From: Magnolia sinica
Taxonomy: Eukaryota; Streptophyta; Magnoliopsida; Magnoliales; Magnoliaceae
DNA length: 64,000 nucleotides
NCBI RefSeq assembly: GCF_029962835.1
Contig: NC_080573.1
Coordinates: forward strand, 36,821,001-36,885,000
Direction: 5' to 3'
Shown: positions 35,711 through 47,285 of the stretch, piece after piece
Position numbering within the stretch: the stretch's first letter is position 1
Layout of the letters: each line of letters starts with the position of its first letter
Notes under the pieces: model-generated
Told to the model about the DNA's origin: nothing
What the model saw: only the letters and a program-made list of their open reading frames with translations
Database searches by the model: none
Translations under genes and position numbers: made by a program

Positions 35711-35815
35711 GTGCCTTTGGTTGCACCAAATTTCATGAAATATGATGAAAATTTGCACCAAAATAGACTGATAAATCATGAAATGTCATGATATTTGGTG
35801 CAACCAAATGCAGCC
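35711..35815. mobile_element. Short MITE with 22-bp inverted repeats
   Basis: TTTGGTTGCACCAAATTTCA... at 35716-35737 is repeated in inverted form at 35787-35808 with one mismatch in 22. The whole element is about 100 bp and could fold as one hairpin. Confidence 0.8.
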
Positions 35816-35947
35816 AAAAGCAATTAAATATTTTATTAAATAAAAGACAGATAAGAAATGATAGAGGTTATGGTTCATCAATACAGACTATTAACCTGAT
35901 GGGCCTTGTCATGGATGGGTTTGTCCTTACAGGCCTTTTGAAGTATA

Positions 35948-36149
35948 AGCTCCCATCCATCTAATAGATGGCCTTTTTTTTTTTTCTATATCATTGTTGT
36001 ATTTTCTCCAAAACTGTTTATGGTTAGGCCACTCTTTCTAAGCTCCCAGCCATCTAATAGATGGCCATTTTTTATTTTTATTTTTTTCTTTTTTCTATAT
36101 CATTGTTGTATTTTCTCCAAAACTGTTCATGGTTAGGCCACTCTTTCTA
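35948..36149 (+). repeat. Tandem duplication, about 100 bp
   Basis: 35948-36040 and 36041-36149 are near-identical (CATCTAATAGATGGCC, CTATATCATTGTTG, TCTCCAAAACTG). They differ mainly in the length of a T-rich run. Confidence 0.9.
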
Positions 36150-36455
36150 TATCATTGTTGAAATGGAATAAGATTAATTAATGCAATTGCTAAGATTCAT
36201 TAAGTGGTTCACATATTCAATGGTTGTGATCATCCCAAATGTTAGATACACATTCGGCATAGATGGCCCCACATGATTTCAACAAATTCATTTTTGAAAT
36301 GCCACTTTCAAGTATTTACAAGGCCTGGGTGCATCTTTGGTGATTTTAGATGCGTGGATAGTCGAATCATCCATCTTTGCCGTCTGGTCAAATTTATATA
36401 CTTAAAATTTAAAAAAAAAAAAGAAAAAAAAGAGAAAAAAAGGAGGACATTTTGA

Positions 36456-37024
36456 GGAGTGGATTAGGTGAGACCCTGGATCCACTTAGGTAGGTGGGCC
36501 CACTATGATGTATGTGACTACATCCACTCCGTCCATTCATATTGAAAGCTAATTTTAGTGCATGGTCCAAAAAATGAATCAGCTCCAAATCCCACATCGA
36601 CCATAGTATAGAAAACAGTGGTGATCCAAAAAATGAATCAGTTCCAGATCCCAGATGGACCACATTACAGAAAACAGTGGTGATTGACCATTAAAAACTT
36701 GTGGGCCACAAAAGCTTTAGATCAAGATGATATTTGTGTGGTCTCTTCATGTATTTGTTTGTGACCTTATCAACAGGTTGGATGACAAATAAGCATTCCA
36801 CTGGAATCCATAAAGTTTTTAATGGTGGCAATTCAATCATGACTGTTTTCTGTTTTGTGGTCCACCTAAGATCTCTGAGTCAGCTTCATTCCTGGAATCA
36901 TGCCCTAAAATGAGCTTTGAAAATGGTTGGACGGTGTGGATTTAAGGTACATACATCAACCTGAGCCCTACAGTCAGGGTCCCACCCACCTTGGTCATCC
37001 GGGGTATCACCTAATCCGCTCCCG
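36456..37024. mobile_element. Mutator-like foldback MITE, family M, copy 1
   Basis: Ends GGAGTGGATTAGGTGA and, inverted, GGGAGCGGATTAGGTGA; the element is palindromic along most of its length. The flank ACATTTTGA (36447-36455) recurs as ACACTTTGA (37025-37033), 8 of 9, the 9-bp duplication typical of Mutator-like elements. A short internal direct duplication (AAAAAATGAATCAG, 36568 and 36627) is present. No coding capacity. Confidence 0.75.
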
Positions 37025-37149
37025 ACACTTTGAATCAAAGGTCCAATAACCAATATAAATAGTTCCTTAAAAAAACATTCCACTCTGGATAATCAAACGC
37101 ACGCATGAGATAGTTGCTAAGGCATTACAGACCATTGAAAATCGATGAC

Positions 37150-38215
37150 TTATCTTTGGATAATGGGTCACTTGGTTTCAACCGTGCACTTGAAAACGTT
37201 GTGCAGCAATCCAAACCGTCAAAATTGCTGACTCAATTGTGGATGGGAGCTATATGGTTTCCAATCTAGAGGTGCACGCCAGTTGAGTCGAGCTTGTCGG
37301 CTCGGCCACTAGCTGACCCCAGCTCAAACTTGGCTTGGCTCGGCTCAGTCTTCGAGCCTGACTGGTCAGCTCGGCTCGGTTCGGTTCATAGCTCATGCCA
37401 ATTCAAGCTAAGTTCAAGCTAAGATTGAGCCAAGCTTGCCTGTGCAGCATTTTCACAAACACATGGACTGCACATTCAAATTCTCAATGTATGTATAATA
37501 ACATCGGTGATTTTATAGGTATTTCATCAAACAACTTATAGGCAAGGCCAACATTATAAAATAAAAAAATAAAAATGGTTCTTTCACATACATGCTTTGC
37601 TTGCATCAGCCAATACTTCATTGATTCATTTCATCAAACACTCGGCGAGCAACATTCATATCAAAATAACCGAGTCACCGATCTAATTCGATCCGAGTAG
37701 GTTCGAATCAAGTCAAGTCGAGTTGAGCTCGGGCAAGCTCGAACTCGGCTTGAAATTTTTTTGAACTCTAAAAAACCAGCTCGACTCGTTCTAAATCCAG
37801 TTTTGAGCCGAGGTGAGTGGAGCTTTTTCAAGTCGAATAGAGCGGGCTGACCGAGCTCACTCAACTCGTGTACAGCCCTAGTTTCCACCGTACACTTGTG
37901 GCAGCTGTACTACAATCCAAACCGCCAGTATCGCGTACTAAACTATGGAGGGTGGGCCACTTCAACACATGCATTGCTGTACAGCACGTCAGGCAGTCCA
38001 GATCTCTGAGTGGATTATCGATGGTGGGCTTCTTCGTTTCAGCTATACACATGGCATCGTTGCAAGGCAATCTAGACCATCTAAATCATTGATTCAACCA
38101 TCAACGGTGATCTTTGTTTCTACCGCACACATGCCGTTGTTGTATGGTAATTTGGACTGTTCAAATTGCTGATTTAAACTATGGATGATGGGCCACTTGG
38201 TTTCAACCGTTCACA
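37150..38215 (+). repeat. Degenerate tandem repeat, about 85-110 bp units, split by a MITE
   Basis: Units of the form TTTCAACCGT.CACTTG...GCAATCCAAACCGTC...TGCTGA.T...GGATG(GT)GGGCCACTT recur at 37175-37265 and four times at 37880-38215. The array is interrupted by the element at 37266-37888. Confidence 0.7.
37266..37888. mobile_element. hAT-like element, GGGCTGTACACGAGTTGAG family
   Basis: The left end AGAGGTGCACGCCAGTTGAG and the right end CTCAACTCGTGTACAGCCCTAG are inverted relatives, and the interior is filled with GAGCTCGG/CAAGCTCG words. GTTTCCA lies close to both outer edges, suggesting a target duplication. One end of a related copy is at 46840-46868. The right 170 bases recur at 63708. 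Confidence 0.65.
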
Positions 38216-38222
38216 TGACAAC

Positions 38223-38569
38223 AGGAATGCTCACCTGCGCACCTTCTTACGTGAGAACCCGTGCACACCTTTGCACACATGTCATGGGCACGGAATCTGA
38301 ACGGTAGCGGCACCCTTGAAAACTCACGAGCCTAATTTCCAGTCCAATCCAAAACTCTAGCGAGCCATAGAAAAAGGAAATATTTTCCTCCCTTGATTTG
38401 CATTTCTCTTTTCTATGGCCCACTAAAGTTTTGAATCAGGCTAAAAATTGGGTCTAAAGAGTTTCAAGGGTTGACACATCACATGGACCGTTCAGATTCT
38501 ATGCCCATGACACATGTATAAAGGCGTGCATGTGTGCTCACATAAGAAGGTGCACACGTGAGCATTCCT
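38223..38569. mobile_element. Foldback MITE with about 48-bp terminal inverted repeats
   Basis: AGGAATGCTCACCTGCGCAC at 38223 and GTGCACACGTGAGCATTCCT ending at 38569 are inverted repeats. The pairing runs through CACCTTCTTA.GTGAG and GTGCA..CCTTT on both sides. CCATAGAAAA/TTTTCTATGG words pair in the middle. Confidence 0.85.
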
Positions 38570-39745
38570 CTCGCATAGCAATATATATTAATCAAACACG
38601 CGTTTGACATGCGTGTGATTAATAAATGACACGTTAATTTGTGCCATCCAGACACCAAATAACATTATGCATGGGCTGTCAAAGGTCGAGCCTTGGACCT
38701 ATCTAAGTGTGGGCTTATACTGTTATCAAACGTTAAATATTCATTGTCATCCCGGGTAAAATTAATTAGAAGTGGATTGTGATAGGACAGTATTTGCTTG
38801 GGCCACATGCTGCTGATCAAGATGAAATGGGTCAAGTAAAATCAGCTTTCAAATATGCTTTGCATGGATTTTATGTCTGAAAATGACATGCAGCCCAATT
38901 AAATCCTACCACATTGGGTCTCTAGAATATCTGAGTCCAAAATAATCAAATGCAGACTATATTATTTAAATTGGAATGTTATCATTAGTCAATTAGTGAG
39001 TGGATTTCAAAGTTGGAATGCTGGAAATGTTTTTGCATGTGAGTAGTTAGCTGTAAGCTAAGTCATTGGTATTTGTTAAATAAGTGAGAAATATGTGGTT
39101 CTCATCCTACGGCAGTGGATGATCTGATCTAGAGTTAAGACCATCCGCCAGAGGGCCTAAAACTGGCAAGGTCATGGTTTATGACTCTCGTTATGTTTTG
39201 ACTATTGAGGGTTGACCATCCAACATGTACCTGTAATACAGAAGAAAAAAAAAAAAGTCCAATCTCGAGGTGGACATCACGGGGTCGGGAAGAGGATTGG
39301 CTGGTGTACCACACACCAGCTATATAGCTGCTGTAGGTCCGTGTCGTGCCAAGACGACCACTGACGCTCCCCGAGTTCCGAGTTGTACGTACGGTTCAAA
39401 GGAGATCAAAATTACAAGGCCCTACGGTGATGTATTTATTATATCTACATCATTCATCTATTTTTAGAGATTATCTTAGAGCATTTTCCAAAAAATGAAT
39501 CATATCCAAAGATCAGATGGACCACACTACAAATAGCAGTGGAGATAATGATTTTCACCGTTAAAAAAATTTGTAAGGACCACCCTAACGTTTATATCTC
39601 CTAAAACAATCCGTCCCATGATTTGGATGGTTGGGGTAGCTTTGCAGGTGAGAAAAGAGAAATGTAAGGCTGTGCTGTCTCACCACACTCGTTACATTAG
39701 CATGTGGCCGTGAGATCTGGGCCATCCATCGGGCACGCCACATTG
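38570..39745. other. No gene; partial foldback-MITE piece at the end
   Basis: No coding signal. AATGAATCATATCCAAAG..CAGATGGACCACAC (39495-39530) is an internal piece of the family M foldback MITE without its ends. Confidence 0.4.
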
Positions 39746-40290
39746 GGACGCGGATTAGCTACTGAACCTGAGTAGCGAGACTTGCTACTGAAGTGACGTC
39801 ACCGCATTTTGTGGGCCCTACTACGATGTATGTGTTGTCTCCACACCGTTCATCCATTTGGAGAGATCATTCTAGGGCACGAAACAAAGAGCGAGGCACA
39901 TCCAAAGCTTAAGTGAACCCCACCACAGAAAATAGTGAGGATTGAACGAGTACCCTTAAAAACTTCTTGGGGCTACAAGTTTTCGATCAAGCTGATATTT
40001 GTGTTTTCCCTTATTACATGTCTGTGTTAACTTATAAACAGGTTGGATTTCAAATAAACATCATGGGAAGTTTCAACGGTGGGTGTCACTGTCCTCACTG
40101 TTTTCTGTGCGGGGGTCCACTTGAGCTTTGGATCTGCTGATTCTTTGACTCATGCCCTGAAATGATATCTCCAAATAGATGGACGGCGTGGATACAACAC
40201 ATACATCATGGTGGGGCCCACAGAACGTGGTGACGTCACTTCAGTAGCGAGTTGGCTGCTGTCGGATTCGGTAGTTAATCCGCGTCCGGC
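39746..40290. mobile_element. Mutator-like foldback MITE, family M, copy 2
   Basis: Ends GGACGCGGATTAGCTACTGA and, inverted, CGGACGCGGATTAACTACCGA; further in both arms read GCTACTGAAGTGACGTCAC then GTGGGCCC. Flanks GCCACATTG (39737-39745) and GCCACACTG (40291-40299) match at 8 of 9. The interior pairs as TGATGTATGTGTTGT.TCCAC against its inverse. The arms carry the bZIP-type octamer TGACGTCA. Confidence 0.8.
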
Positions 40291-40299
40291 CACACTGTG

Positions 40300-42040
40300 G
40301 ATGTGGCTGACGTGTGGGCGAGCTAGACCATTAGTCTATGTTGGTACTCATCATGATGGACCATCCCTCGCAATTATACGTGGACCATGTTGCATTTCTC
40401 CTCCTAAATACCTCGCAACAAGGTGACAAAAGAATCAATTAAAGTGGATGTATATCAGATGAGTTAGAACCAACTCTACAGATATGACAGACCTATACTT
40501 TGTACTATCAATAGGATCAATTATAATAATTCACACACTCATATTTTATAAGAAATTATTTATTAAAATCGTTAGGGAACTGGTAAGAAACTCTTTATTA
40601 AAAGATAAGGATGAGAGAAAAATAATATAAAAAAGGGCATTATCATGCTATGGATGCCAAACCATGGGCGGGTCGCACTCATGTGTGTCGTTTTTGAGGT
40701 GTGTGGTTTGATTGAGATATTGGGTGTCTTATATTTGATTGGAGTCTCCACTAGCTAATTACTATGATTCCACAGTTAGCTAGACCCTGTAAAAACGTTA
40801 GGAGAGAGAATCTAAAAGTTCTCTATCCTAAAATGACTTATTGATCTGCGATCGAAAATTCTGGGTAAGAGACTATGGTTACAAAGCGAGAAGATGTTAA
40901 GAACCCTCTTTGCCTATACAATTGCCCAGTCTAAACTTCATAGGATTAGTCAAACTATTGAGGATTAGAGTTAGCTCTTGTATAATAAGGATATGTAAGT
41001 GTGTGGAATGTTGTGTTAATGCACTAGTGTTGCCAAGCAGTAGCTCGGGGTTAGATAAATCTACACTGACTCACCCACTTGCCAAAGTGGAATATTAATC
41101 GGTTAACCCAAGCTTTTGATGGGCAAGATCCGATAAACTCGACAAGCCACGGAGCATACACTCGAGTCAACTGGATAGAAGTGTTATGTATGAGATGCAA
41201 TGCTAATAGATGTGATGAGTAAGGGGATTGGGGAGGGAATGGATGTTGCACAATGTTAATGCAAGAATAAACAAAGTTGATCAAAGTTGGATGGTAGAAT
41301 GAACAAGTTTGTCACAAGGATGGACTTGAGTGGCTGAATTGACCTTTAGTAACTCAGGTGACTGAGGGCTAGTCTTGACTAAGTGGACCTCGGCTAGAAC
41401 TCCTTTCATGTTACTCTTCTTCTCATTAGTGGAGGGATGGAAGGGGAGATGTGGAAGGTGGTGTGTGGAGGATTACCAGAGCAAATGGGATTTGTGGATG
41501 TCCTGGAAATGAAAGGGAGGGGAGCTATTTATAGGGTTTCTAGTCGATTTTTCTATAATTGTTGAAAGATCTAGGGTTGAAAAGGGTTTAAATGCTTGGA
41601 TTGTTGGTTCCCATGTAGTGTAGTTTCAACGGTTAGATCGATGGCATGGATCATAATTTTCGTGAAAGGGAAGGGCAACTAAATCTTTTCCATCTACCAC
41701 ATATTTATGGGTGAACTGGAGCAACCCCACATGCTATGCACTCTCTCCTGCTAAAGTCAGAGAGCTTCCACGTGGTGCCTCCCACAACATGGAAGCGTGC
41801 TAAATTTTGTAGGGGTGATGCTATCACCCCACTTAACTTGTAAAATTTGGAGAGATTCCACATGGTAGGTGGCACCCTAGTCGCTGCTCAGATCAAAGAT
41901 TGACCCCAAATTTTGCAGGGGTGCTCCTGGTGTGGTCTATTACCTATGGTTCACTCAAATTTACTTTATTGTAGTCTTAAATGTTAAGGGGCATAGGTTT
42001 AGGCTTGAACAAGGCTAAATTGGGCTTGGTTTCAAGCTTC
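40300..42040. other. No gene recognised
   Basis: Nothing with coding or repeat structure could be supported on either strand beyond short AT-rich runs. Confidence 0.4.
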
Positions 42041-42044
42041 GTTT

Positions 42045-42232
42045 TGGGCGGATTGGGTTGACTAGATTGACTGGGTTGACTGGGATTGAATGGGTTGACC
42101 CAGTTTGTTGGATTTGACTTAGTTGATTGGGTTGATTGGATTGACTGGGCTGACTGGGTTCGACTGGGTTAACCCAGTTTGCTGGGTTTGATTGAGTTGA
42201 TTGGGTTAACTGGGTTTGACTGGGTTGCTCTG
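42045..42232 (+). repeat. GGGTTGACTGG minisatellite
   Basis: Units of 10-12 bases of the form GGGTTGACTG or GGATTGACTG repeat about 16 times with interspersed GGGTT(A/G)ACCCAGTTTG blocks at 42095 and 42167. Confidence 0.85.
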
Positions 42233-42239
42233 ATCAATT

Positions 42240-44340
42240 TATTGGCCCTGGGTGGGGTGTCTACACATGCATATATTTTGTGTAGAAAGTAAGATGAACT
42301 GTTACACTTTAACAGTTCTACATTCCTTGTAGTTATTATATACTTATAATAGACATACTTATGATAAGATATAGTAAATACAAAATTAAATTGAAGCAAC
42401 TATTCTATGACAAATCTCAATTTATCCACTATTTTCATGCCTTTAGTGGGCATAATATTTCCAGTGACTTCCTTAAAATTTGATCAGAATACATACATCT
42501 TTTAGTGGAATAGGGTTCGGTAAGACATCTAGATCCCTCTGAGCACAAATAAAGTTGTTGTTATGATGTAGATACATGGTATATGGATAAATGCATGCAT
42601 ACTATATGCGGGTATAGCTATTTTTATTTTAAAATAGGTTAGCAAATATTTGAAATTGAAAGCCAACATATCTATATGTATGTAGATATATAGCTAGACG
42701 TATATTTCTACATATAGAAGATAATTCCTTTCTTTATCTTTATAACAAATCCCTAACCTTTATCAAATTGGGCCAAAATTTGTAATTCAATAAAAGTTTC
42801 GTATGTGAATATTTACTCTAGTATTTGCTTTATTCGTAGCTAGGGTCAACCCATGGCCTCTCACACTAAATCGACTGTATCATATATGATGTATTCATCA
42901 TATTACTCCATCGGTCGAGAGTATGAGATCACTCATATGATATAAAGGTATCATTTATGATACAAGTGGTAAACATACATATATTACCAATTTTGTATTA
43001 TTTGAAAGGAGCTTGTATACTTCATTTTACGGGAACTTGTGGGAATGCGTTCATATCCATTGATAGGTGTTTTGTTCACATGATCAATTACATCCAGTGC
43101 TTGTCAAAAAGAATTTGTAATTAATCATGTAAGGAATTTTGATTTATTATTAGGAATATTAGGTTTTATTGGACCATGGGTTATTAGGAATTTTTGGTTT
43201 TATTATATAACAGGCATTTTTAAATTTTGGGGGTTTTTTTTTTTTCCCTTTTTCTTTTTAAAAAAATCTTTTATAACTTGATTTAAGATAATTGGGTGAA
43301 TCATTTATTTACTACTTAGTGTGCCTCATACATCTCAACATCCTCACTTTAGCTACACTCATCATATAAACATGTTGTTCTTTAATTGTGTAACATTCTA
43401 TCTTGTAAAGCATGACCGGGTCTTATAACCATCTTATAAAAATTTCCTTTTAGTTTGTGACACATGAAGATCACATAAAACTCCAGATGCACATCTTTAT
43501 TTCTTCCACCTATCTTGAATTCTATGGGAAATATCCTTTTAAATCTCTCCAATCTATGTATTATTGGCCCAAGGTATCAAATATAATGAGCCAAAATTAA
43601 AAGAAAATGAATTTAAATTTAATATTTAAATTAAGAGGAGAGATTAGAGGGCCATGGTTGCAACCTCTCCCCCATCTCAACCGAACTCCCTTCTTAAGGG
43701 AGGATATTGTGGAAGTTCCATTTTTAAAGAGAAAACCCTTCAAAAAACAACAAGGGGATTTAGAGCCTCCATTCGTAGGAAAAGAGAAATAGAGAGAAGG
43801 AGAACCTTGTTAAGCTCATCTAGGTAGGCGATTCGATTTTTTTTTTTTTTTTTTTTTTTGGGGGGGGGGTTGTTAAATTAGGTTATTTCCATCAGATCTA
43901 TGCAATAAATGGTTCGTATTAGCTGCCTGTTAATCATGTAGATATATACAACTTATACAGTGAAGAAACGATTCTCTCTTCAATTGGCTTTTACATATTG
44001 GTGTAGAAAATTGTGTAGAGCCCCCTTGATGTGTGGGATTAGATCCGCATGGATCATTTGGTTTTCAAGTTCAAAATATGTTGGGATCCCGAATATCAGA
44101 TCGATTTGACCATTAGATAGGTTACACTGATCAAATGGCAAATCTAAATAAATCATGTAATTCTAGATGATGTGGACCATGGAGGTTTCAGATCGAGGTA
44201 ATTAATGGACTCTCTCTTGATCAATCATGAGAGGGTCAATGGTCAGTTTGGATATAACCAAAATTTATAATTGGATTTTAAAATTAAGATGTAGAAAAAT
44301 TTCAAATTTATAATTTGGTTTGTCAAAACTGAATCAAGTC
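42240..44340. other. No gene recognised; AT-rich
   Basis: AT-rich sequence with short open frames only. The stretch 43570-43800 has one 61-codon frame with no family resemblance. Confidence 0.4.
43837..43869 (+). repeat. T23-G10 homopolymer junction
   Basis: Twenty-three T (43837-43859) run directly into ten G (43860-43869). Lengths may be unreliable in sequencing. Confidence 0.9.
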
Positions 44341-44349
44341 CAAATACTG

Positions 44350-44694
44350 TTGATTTGAGTTGATTCGATCGACACATCATTGATTCAAGTTGATTCAATC
44401 AGTAGATCATCTATTCAAGTCGATTTGATCAACAATGCATCAATTCAAGTCAATTCGATCAACATATCATCGATTCAAGTTTATTCGATTGGCATATTGC
44501 CGATTCAAGTCGATTCGATCAGCATATCATCAATTCAAGTCGATTGATCGATAAAGTGTCAATTCGATCAGCAGCGTGGACGATTCGAGTCAATTCGATC
44601 GACACATAATCGATTCGAGTTGATGCGATTGACAGATCATCGATTCAATTGACTGTGTGTCGATTCGATCGACAGTGTGGTCGATTTAATTGAT
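44350..44694 (+). repeat. About 30-bp minisatellite (ATTCAAGTCGATTCGATC)
   Basis: Units of ATTCAAGT.GATTCGATC.(A/G)CA.ATCATCG repeat about eleven times, the later ones shortened. The TCGATCGA-like core gives local dyad symmetry. Confidence 0.85.
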
Positions 44695-45119
44695 AGATGA
44701 TAAACAGATCAATTTGATTCTAAATTTGAAAATCTGGATTAATGAATTAATTATACTTATAAAATTGAACATATTATGTATGTCCAGAAAATTTAATTAT
44801 TGTTGGATGATGGATGGCCACTTTGATTTGATCTAGTGGGTCTCACATTAGGTTGTGGTGATCACAAACCCTATGTTGAGGGTTAGATATAAAGTAATCC
44901 AATCAGATTGCTTGTGGACCCTAATTTGGAAACTGATCAATCAAAGGTGGGCCTCACCATATGAATTAATATAATTAGCAAAATTATTTCACTTATATGT
45001 TGTATTAGAGATTCTTAATTTGTTCTAATTCGGTTAATATAACATAATTGACATCACCGAGTTATAGTTGAGTGATCCCAACATGTTTCTATAAGTGCAT
45101 CAGTTTGTCAATGATGTGA

Positions 45120-46265
45120 ACTAGGGTGTCTTGAGTCGATTGAGTCTTGTTGAGTGTCAAATATTCCATATTTTCCCTATTTATATATTGGTTATATGAA
45201 AATGTTAATGCTTAATGGGTATATTTTATACATGTTTGTATTGCGAGGTGAATTTGAGAGCTTGGATTGAAAAGAATGCTAAAAGCATAGATTTAATGCT
45301 CAAGAATCACCAAAAATGAAGAATTCACATGCCAAATATCTTAGAATATCTAGTGAAGAATGTAGAGAATTGATTTTTTGAAGTGATTTTTTTGTGATCC
45401 TCGACTAGTCTAAGCTTCGACCAATCCTGGCTCCTGCTCAACTAGCCTAGGAATCTTCGACTTGAACTCCAGCAACATTATCTTCTAAATTCGCTTCATC
45501 CTGGACTAGTCGAAGATTGCCATCGACTAGCCTAAGGTTTCGCAAATTCTGCGCGGACCACGTAAATTTGAGGCAATTTCCGGACTTTTCCAACTCGGTG
45601 CAAAAATTGGAGTTCCTCAACTATAAATAGGAGTTCCTAGGATGCTCCAAAGCATCTTCTATAGTTTGAAGAGAGGAGCAAAAGGGTGGAGCCGCCGTCC
45701 GGGAGTTTTTCTTCTTTTTCCTTAGTTATTTTTATATTTTTCTTAATAGTTTTTAGTTCAATCATGTCTATGGTTGGCTGAACCTCTTAACTAGGGTTAA
45801 GAGGTGAAGCTTGTAGCGTGATTGAGATGTTTGTTTTGTTTTGATTCATGTTTTTATTGAACCTTATGGATTATAGTTCTTATTTAAGGAATATTCTTAG
45901 TTTTTAATGGTTTGTTGTGATAAATTACAATTAATCTACAATTGCTTTGAATATCTTCCTTTCCCGATTTGAGATTGTGAAATTAGTAAGTCCCGTTGTT
46001 CACCATCGTCCCTTGGGCATGGTAGGGTGATGGAATCCTTCATAATCTTCACAATTCTCCTATTATTGGTTGTGGGGTTGGTACATCTTATTGTTTGCTA
46101 TTGTCTCTTGGGCATGGTTAGATGATGTAATCACTTTCAATCCTCACAATTCTCATTCGTTGAGATTAGGTTTATGAGAAGTTCGAGATTCGATTATCTT
46201 TCTTTTCCGATTGTGGGCTGATCTATCCGTTGGACCACTTCCCTGTGATCTTGCATTATGGACGA
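45120..46265 (+). mobile_element. LTR-like repeat, direct relative of 57870-59170
   Basis: TTTTATACATGTTTGTATTG, AGAGCTTGGATTGAAAAGA, TTTCCGGA.TTTTCCAACTCG, AGGATGCTCCAAAGCATCTTC and GTTTTTATTGAAC recur in the same order at 57930-58640. The other copy ends near 59150 with TCCCTGTGGATTCGACC, common at plant gypsy LTR ends. Probably fragments of one LTR family; no internal coding part is attached. Confidence 0.6.
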
Positions 46266-46442
46266 TTTTCAGGCTTCTTTAGTGTGGATTGCTTGATTTT
46301 CTCGGATCTCTGGTATGTAAATTCTTCGATCTCAGTCCCTTGGGATCCATCCATTGCCTTGGTGATTCTGGAGTGTCATATCCATGCATTTAACACCCTT
46401 TTCTAGTCCAAGCTCTTAAATTCACATTGCAGGATAAACATG
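46265..46442 (-). mobile_element. Inverted copy of the start of the same LTR-like repeat
   Basis: Read on -, CATGTTTATCCTGCAATGTG, AATTTAAGAGCTTGGACT and AATCACCAAGGCAA correspond to 45227-45320 and 57945-58035 on +. Two members therefore lie head to head here. Confidence 0.6.
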
Positions 46443-46659
46443 ATTAAAATAGAGCGTTAAACATTATCATGTACATAAAATCAGGTAATAACTGGGGTCT
46501 AATATGCAATATTTGACCCTCAACAATAGAGAGAGGCAGAGAGCTCCTCAGGCGGGTGGAGATGGCGACCAATGGGCTGCGGTGGGTTGGGTAAGGGAAA
46601 GAGAGGGAATGAGAGTCGGGTTGGGTTGGGTAGGTTTTTTTTGTTTTAACTTTTTTTAA

Positions 46660-46661
46660 AA

Positions 46662-46695
<34 letters not shown>

Positions 46696-46722
46696 TATAA
46701 TATATATAATATTAATATATAT
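46660..46722. repeat. AT-dinucleotide repeat
   Basis: (AT)n followed by imperfect ATAATATT units; any protein read here is an artefact. Confidence 0.9.
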
Positions 46723-46984
46723 TACTCGAACCGAGTCGAGCTCAAGCTCGAGCTTCGAGTCAAGTTGAAATGCACCATCCTCGAACTCAACTCGAGCTTT
46801 CAAAAATAAGCTTGACTCGAGCCGAGTCGAGCAAGCTTTTCAAGCTAGCTCAACTCATGTACAGCCCTATCAATCAATACTAGCCATTATAGATCCGTTG
46901 GAATTTTTTCTCTATAAATATAGCAATTAGATTTGTGTAAATGATGGTTTTAGGTAATTTAAAAGCCCCAATGCATTCTAAGCT

Positions 46985-47285
46985 TTCCTAACACTCATAG
47001 GCTATCACCTAAAGAGATGCATGCCTTTCCCCCTTGTGATTCATCACTTTAAAGAGCATTCCAAGCTCCACTTCGGGAAGAACATGGTATCTTGCATTTT
47101 TTAGAAAATATATACCAATCCTATGGGTAAATCCTTTTGTCTATTAACCTCTAGAATGCCCATCTAGGTGAATCCCTAATTAAAACCAACTATCCCATAG
47201 TTGTAGGAGATTCAACCTCTCTCCTACTACCTTGGCACTTCATAAGTACATCCTCAAAGTGACAAATCATTTAATGCTAAAAAAC
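46985..47285 (+). repeat. Inverted partner of 59260-59535
   Basis: TTGTGATTCATCACTTTAAA, AGGAAGAACATG-like, AGAATG.CCATC and TAGTTGTAGGAGATTCAACC are found in the same order on - at 59535-59260. This makes an inverted pair about 12 kb apart on either side of the hAT element. Confidence 0.7.

Noticed and set aside
33641-38569. Possible CRISPR-like or regularly spaced array
   Set aside because: The spacing is irregular, units are diverged tandem repeats and MITEs, and the genome is a plant's.
46444-46803. 119-codon - strand frame with a run of Ile/Tyr
   Set aside because: Spans an (AT)n repeat and one end of a GGGCTGTACA-type element; no domain.
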